A stretch of DNA of 27,541 nt from an uncultured Saprospiraceae bacterium. Its GTDB lineage: Bacteria > Bacteroidota > Bacteroidia > Chitinophagales > Saprospiraceae. The stretch covers positions 1 to 27,541 of the forward strand of contig CALHKJ010000456.1 in the NCBI GenBank assembly GCA_938033975.1, written 5' to 3'. This document shows, piece by piece, positions 24,672-27,541 of the stretch. The notes under the pieces were generated by a model. That model did not search any database, was not told the DNA's origin, and saw nothing but the letters and a program-made list of their open reading frames with translations. Position 1 is the first letter of the stretch. Each line of letters begins with the position of its first letter. Position numbers and translations under genes: made by a program.

Positions 24672-25700
24672 TTATGAAGCGTGTCTTACGAAGTATCTTC
24701 TGATTAGGAAACTAACAATCTGAACTAAACTTACTATTCCTGCAATTTTCCACGAGAAGATAAGTCCCACAATAATAAAGCATAATAATATCCAGGTTGG
24801 GAATATGAACATTCCGAAAGCCAACTTGATGCTTGAGATGAAAGCTACTTGGCTGATCTTATTTTTTGCAACCCAGAAGTAAAGTAAGAAGGCTGGTAGG
24901 TTGGGCAGTAAAAGAATCCAAGAAATGATGTTGGCAAATGCGGAAGGTTTTTGTTCTACAAAATGAGTATTGCTATTTGCAAGTGTTCTAATTTCTTGGA
25001 ATGGAAGTTTCTCATTTTTTTGGTTGAATACCAATTTTCTATTTTCGTAATTGCCATCATCTTCTGGGATAACAAGATTTTCTTTGATAGCATCAGCTAT
25101 GCTCACCCTAAATTTGTTGAGGTCTCTTGGTCCTGGTTTTCCGTCCTCAGGCATAAAATCTTTTACTCTGATTGGTGCACCGTAATTTAGAATTAGTTTT
25201 CTGCTTGATCTTGTGTGGCTGAAGTAATTCAATCCAACGGGTACAACATAGATATCCTTCTCATTGACCAACTGCGAATTGAAGGCAATTCTTGATACTC
25301 CTTTTGAAATGGGTCTGAGGAAGTGAGTATGGTGATGATTCCCTTCCGGAAATATTAAAATTCTCTTGTCTTGCAGTAATAGATCTTTGATGGTTTCGAA
25401 TATCGCCTCGTTTTTTGAGAGTGATGCATAGCCATCTCGGATTCTGTAAATAGGTATCATGTTGAATGAAGACAGGATCCATTTGGTTGCTGGCTTGAAA
25501 ACATCTGACCTTGTGAGGTAGTACACTGGGAAGGGAGAAAGGGTGCCTAAGATCACTGCATCCATAAAGGCTGCTTGATGGTTTACCGCATAGATGAAAG
25601 GTGCATCACCGGCAGGAATATTCTCTTCTCCATTGATCTCAATTTTTCCAAAATATAGGAGAACATTGAGTTTGGCGACCTGACGCCAGAATATGTACAT
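24672..25700 (-). CDS. PlsC-like glycerolipid acyltransferase
   Basis: About 342 residues from the ATG at 25700; a GTG at 25715 would add five residues (numbering below is from the GTG). The acyltransferase motif is NHQAAFMD with His46 and Asp52, an HX5D spacing rather than the common HX4D; the yeast Sct1/Gpt2-type enzymes share this variant. Motif III is FPEG at 122-125, followed by a His-rich EGNHHHTHF and by RPISKGVSRIAF, equal to the LxPxKxGxAxxAL block of that group. Three hydrophobic segments at about 263-282, 300-320 and 323-338 anchor the C-terminus. It transfers an acyl chain to a glycerol phosphate or lyso-lipid at the membrane. It converges on the VOC gene, 32 bp away. Confidence 0.88.
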   Translation of the reverse strand: MYIFWRQVAKLNVLLYFGKIEINGEENIPAGDAPFIYAVNHQAAFMDAVILGTLSPFPVYYLTRSDVFKPATKWILSSFNMIPIYRIRDGYASLSKNEAIFETIKDLLLQDKRILIFPEGNHHHTHFLRPISKGVSRIAFNSQLVNEKDIYVVPVGLNYFSHTRSSRKLILNYGAPIRVKDFMPEDGKPGPRDLNKFRVSIADAIKENLVIPEDDGNYENRKLVFNQKNEKLPFQEIRTLANSNTHFVEQKPSAFANIISWILLLPNLPAFLLYFWVAKNKISQVAFISSIKLAFGMFIFPTWILLCFIIVGLIFSWKIAGIVSLVQIVSFLIRRYFVRHAS

Positions 25701-25756
25701 GAATCTCTTTAACACGGAGTCAAAGTAAATACATTTCTGAGTTTCTTAATTGAAAT

Positions 25757-27541
25757 TTAGAAGGAAATTGAGTCGGGATCAAATTTTAAATATGGATTAC
25801 CTTCCAAGATGAAGCCTGCCCAATAAAATGGGTGCGTGTATTCTTCTTGTGCTTTCATACTAATCTTGGCATTTTGAAGTGCTTGGGATGCAGTCATCCC
25901 GCTTTTTAGATTTTGATGGAAGTGAAGCATTAGTTTGCTGGTGGATTGATCGTTTACTTTCCAAAGAGACTTGATTACGGTCTCCGCTCCGGATTGCAGA
26001 AAATCTCTAGAAAGTGAAAATATTCCTGCACCAGGCTTGAGTGTACCTGTTCCGCTTTCGCAAGAGCTTAGGATGACCAGCTTGCTGTCCCAATCCATGA
26101 CTTTTAAAGAAAAGCCATAGACAGGTTGTTCTTTGCCTTCTTCGTCTCTGACTAGGATATAATTGTCGAGAGGATTTTTGGTGCTCGAACTAGAGTGACT
26201 AGAGATGTGGACAATATCCTTGTCCAATGCACTTTGAATTTTTTCTTCTGTGAACTCAAAACCAGAATAAGAACTTGAGTTGGTATATAGCTCATTGATA
26301 GACATCACCTCATTCAGCCCAAACATCAATTCAGGAACTGATTTTTCTCCACCTTTTTTCAGCGTCTCAGAACTAGAATAGCTGGCTGTAAAAAGCTCAT
26401 CATCCAATAACTCCGTTTCTTGATTGATGGCTTCTGAAATTTGAGAAGCATAGGAGATTGTATAATGATCCACAAGATAGCTTCCATCTTTTGATTGTAT
26501 CAATTCGATAGGGAATTCAAAAAACTTACCATCAGGAATGAAGCTAATTTGAGGGTGATCTGGTGAAAGAAAATCACTAAATAAGTTATCCAAATAGTCT
26601 GGCTCAAAATTGTAAGTTAGATCTTTTGAGCCATTGATTTTTTCTTTAATGGCTGCTAGCGTTTTTTCTTTATCCAGTTTGATGAGTTTAATGTCATCGG
26701 ATGTTATCCGACTAAGAAACAGCGAAGAGTCTGATTGGATAAAGTCGATTATTTGTGTTTGTTGATCGATATCCGATAAGTTCAAATTTTGATCGTTGAA
26801 CATTGCTTCTTCTTCTGTGATCTCAGGAAGTGTTTGTTTGAGATCGTAGAGTTCTTTGTGTAGGAAGTAAAGATCTTCAAAAACAGAAAGATCCTGATAG
26901 TTGGTATCGAGATAACGCCCCACTTCTAGTTCTCTTTTTTCTATTTCATGTTTTAGGTAGTTTATCTTCTGGAGTTCTTTGTCATTTGGTTTTTTATTTC
27001 CTAAAACTGATCTAGAATCAGAAACTTTGTTGTACAAGCTTTTGATGTCGTTTAGGTGGTTGAGAAGTTCATGTTTTGAAATATTGGTCCCATCATATGA
27101 TTCATGTAAAGCTTCAAGGAAGATGTTGTTGGATTTGTAAATGGCAAGGGCATAGTGATCGTTTACAATGCTTTCTCCGTGTTTTTTGTAAGAATTTACT
27201 AATTTTTTCGACTCATCAATAAGCTTTGCTAAATCCTTTAAGTTGTGGGATTTTTGAAATTTTAAATTATAGAAGGATTGTTTCCTTAGTGTCAAATAAC
27301 TTTTATGTAATTCATTGGCAGGTTCTTCTTTGATTTTTTGAAGCCAAGTTTCTGCCTCAGGGATATTTTGAGTTTCCAATAATGCATCTATAAGGTAAAG
27401 GATGTTAAATAAATTTGGAGCTTTGTGAAAGGGCTGTGTTTTATCAATTTCATTTTTTAAATTTTTAATCACAAACTGATTATCAGCTGTCACATAATTT
27501 AGATGCATATTTATTGACTTATCATAAGCAGGACTATATTG
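25757..27541 (-). CDS. CHAT-domain protein (N-terminus outside window)
   Basis: The frame is open to the right edge; an internal ATG at 27508 is preceded by sense codons only, so the N-terminus is missing. The visible 594 residues have a helical, TPR-like N-terminal half (for example residues 45-60, counted from that ATG) and a CHAT domain at about 300-575. The caspase-like dyad is present: His438 in DIVHISSHSS and Cys483 in LSSCESGTG. The rest of the signature also fits, namely PGAGIFSLSRDFLQSGAETV, SLWKVNDQSTSKLM and ALQNAK. TPR-CHAT proteins are predicted proteases, some acting in defence or cell-death systems with partner proteins. No partner is visible on the window side; it lies next to the acyltransferase on the same strand, 56 bp upstream of it. 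Confidence 0.9.
   Translation of the reverse strand, partial: QYSPAYDKSINMHLNYVTADNQFVIKNLKNEIDKTQPFHKAPNLFNILYLIDALLETQNIPEAETWLQKIKEEPANELHKSYLTLRKQSFYNLKFQKSHNLKDLAKLIDESKKLVNSYKKHGESIVNDHYALAIYKSNNIFLEALHESYDGTNISKHELLNHLNDIKSLYNKVSDSRSVLGNKKPNDKELQKINYLKHEIEKRELEVGRYLDTNYQDLSVFEDLYFLHKELYDLKQTLPEITEEEAMFNDQNLNLSDIDQQTQIIDFIQSDSSLFLSRITSDDIKLIKLDKEKTLAAIKEKINGSKDLTYNFEPDYLDNLFSDFLSPDHPQISFIPDGKFFEFPIELIQSKDGSYLVDHYTISYASQISEAINQETELLDDELFTASYSSSETLKKGGEKSVPELMFGLNEVMSINELYTNSSSYSGFEFTEEKIQSALDKDIVHISSHSSSSTKNPLDNYILVRDEEGKEQPVYGFSLKVMDWDSKLVILSSCESGTGTLKPGAGIFSLSRDFLQSGAETVIKSLWKVNDQSTSKLMLHFHQNLKSGMTASQALQNAKISMKAQEEYTHPFYWAGFILEGNPYLKFDPDSISF

Overview
The window looks like chromosomal DNA of a member of the Bacteroidota, probably a marine or environmental Saprospiria- or Cytophagia-like lineage. 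The basis is: a PorW/SprE-type lipoprotein of the type IX secretion system, many short-lipobox lipoproteins, a TonB-C-like lipoprotein, an ECF sigma factor with a membrane anti-sigma-like partner, A+T-rich genes without clear Shine-Dalgarno sequences, and several copies of the Bacteroidota -7 promoter motif TAnnTTTG. No rRNA, tRNA, CRISPR array, phage or transposase gene was seen. Both ends cut through genes.

Layout. 2-2704 (+) is the 3' part of a short DNA polymerase III alpha subunit of the kind found in error-prone repair cassettes. 2720-4819 (-) holds a C-terminal processing protease (S41) followed by a small TonB-C-like lipoprotein. 5036-9971 (+) is a tight five-gene unit: ECF sigma factor, anti-sigma-like membrane protein with six tandem Trp-centred repeats, secreted beta-helix-like protein, and two paralogous predicted outer-membrane beta-barrels. 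10064-11110 (+) has a tiny lipoprotein and a secreted protein of unknown function, closed by a terminator. 11162-15215 (-) encodes an oligopeptide-type ABC importer (lipoprotein binding protein, OppB-like and OppC-like permeases) with no ATPase in view. 15279-16199 (+) is a TIGR01777-type epimerase; 16196-17514 (-) carries a small HAD phosphatase and an M23 metallopeptidase. 17673-20591 (+) is PorW/SprE-like. 20592-20903 is non-coding and holds a four-unit hairpin repeat array and a strong bidirectional terminator. 20904-21326 (-) is a two-CBS protein. 21537-24639 (+) is a three-gene unit of SDR reductase, alpha-oxoamine synthase (serine-palmitoyltransferase-like) and double-VOC protein. 24672-25700 (-) is a glycerolipid acyltransferase, and 25757-27541 (-) is the C-terminal part of a CHAT-domain protease-like protein.

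How the parts may work together. Most genes concern the cell envelope: proteolysis in the periplasm, a sigma/anti-sigma pair likely controlling its own outer-membrane proteins, peptide uptake, peptidoglycan hydrolysis, T9SS secretion, and membrane lipid synthesis (a possible long-chain-base/sphingolipid module beside a PlsC-type enzyme). The strongest candidates for something little described are the repeat-bearing anti-sigma protein with its five-gene operon, the hairpin repeat array after porW, and the SDR-AOS-VOC cluster. All functional statements rest on motifs read by eye; no database search was run.
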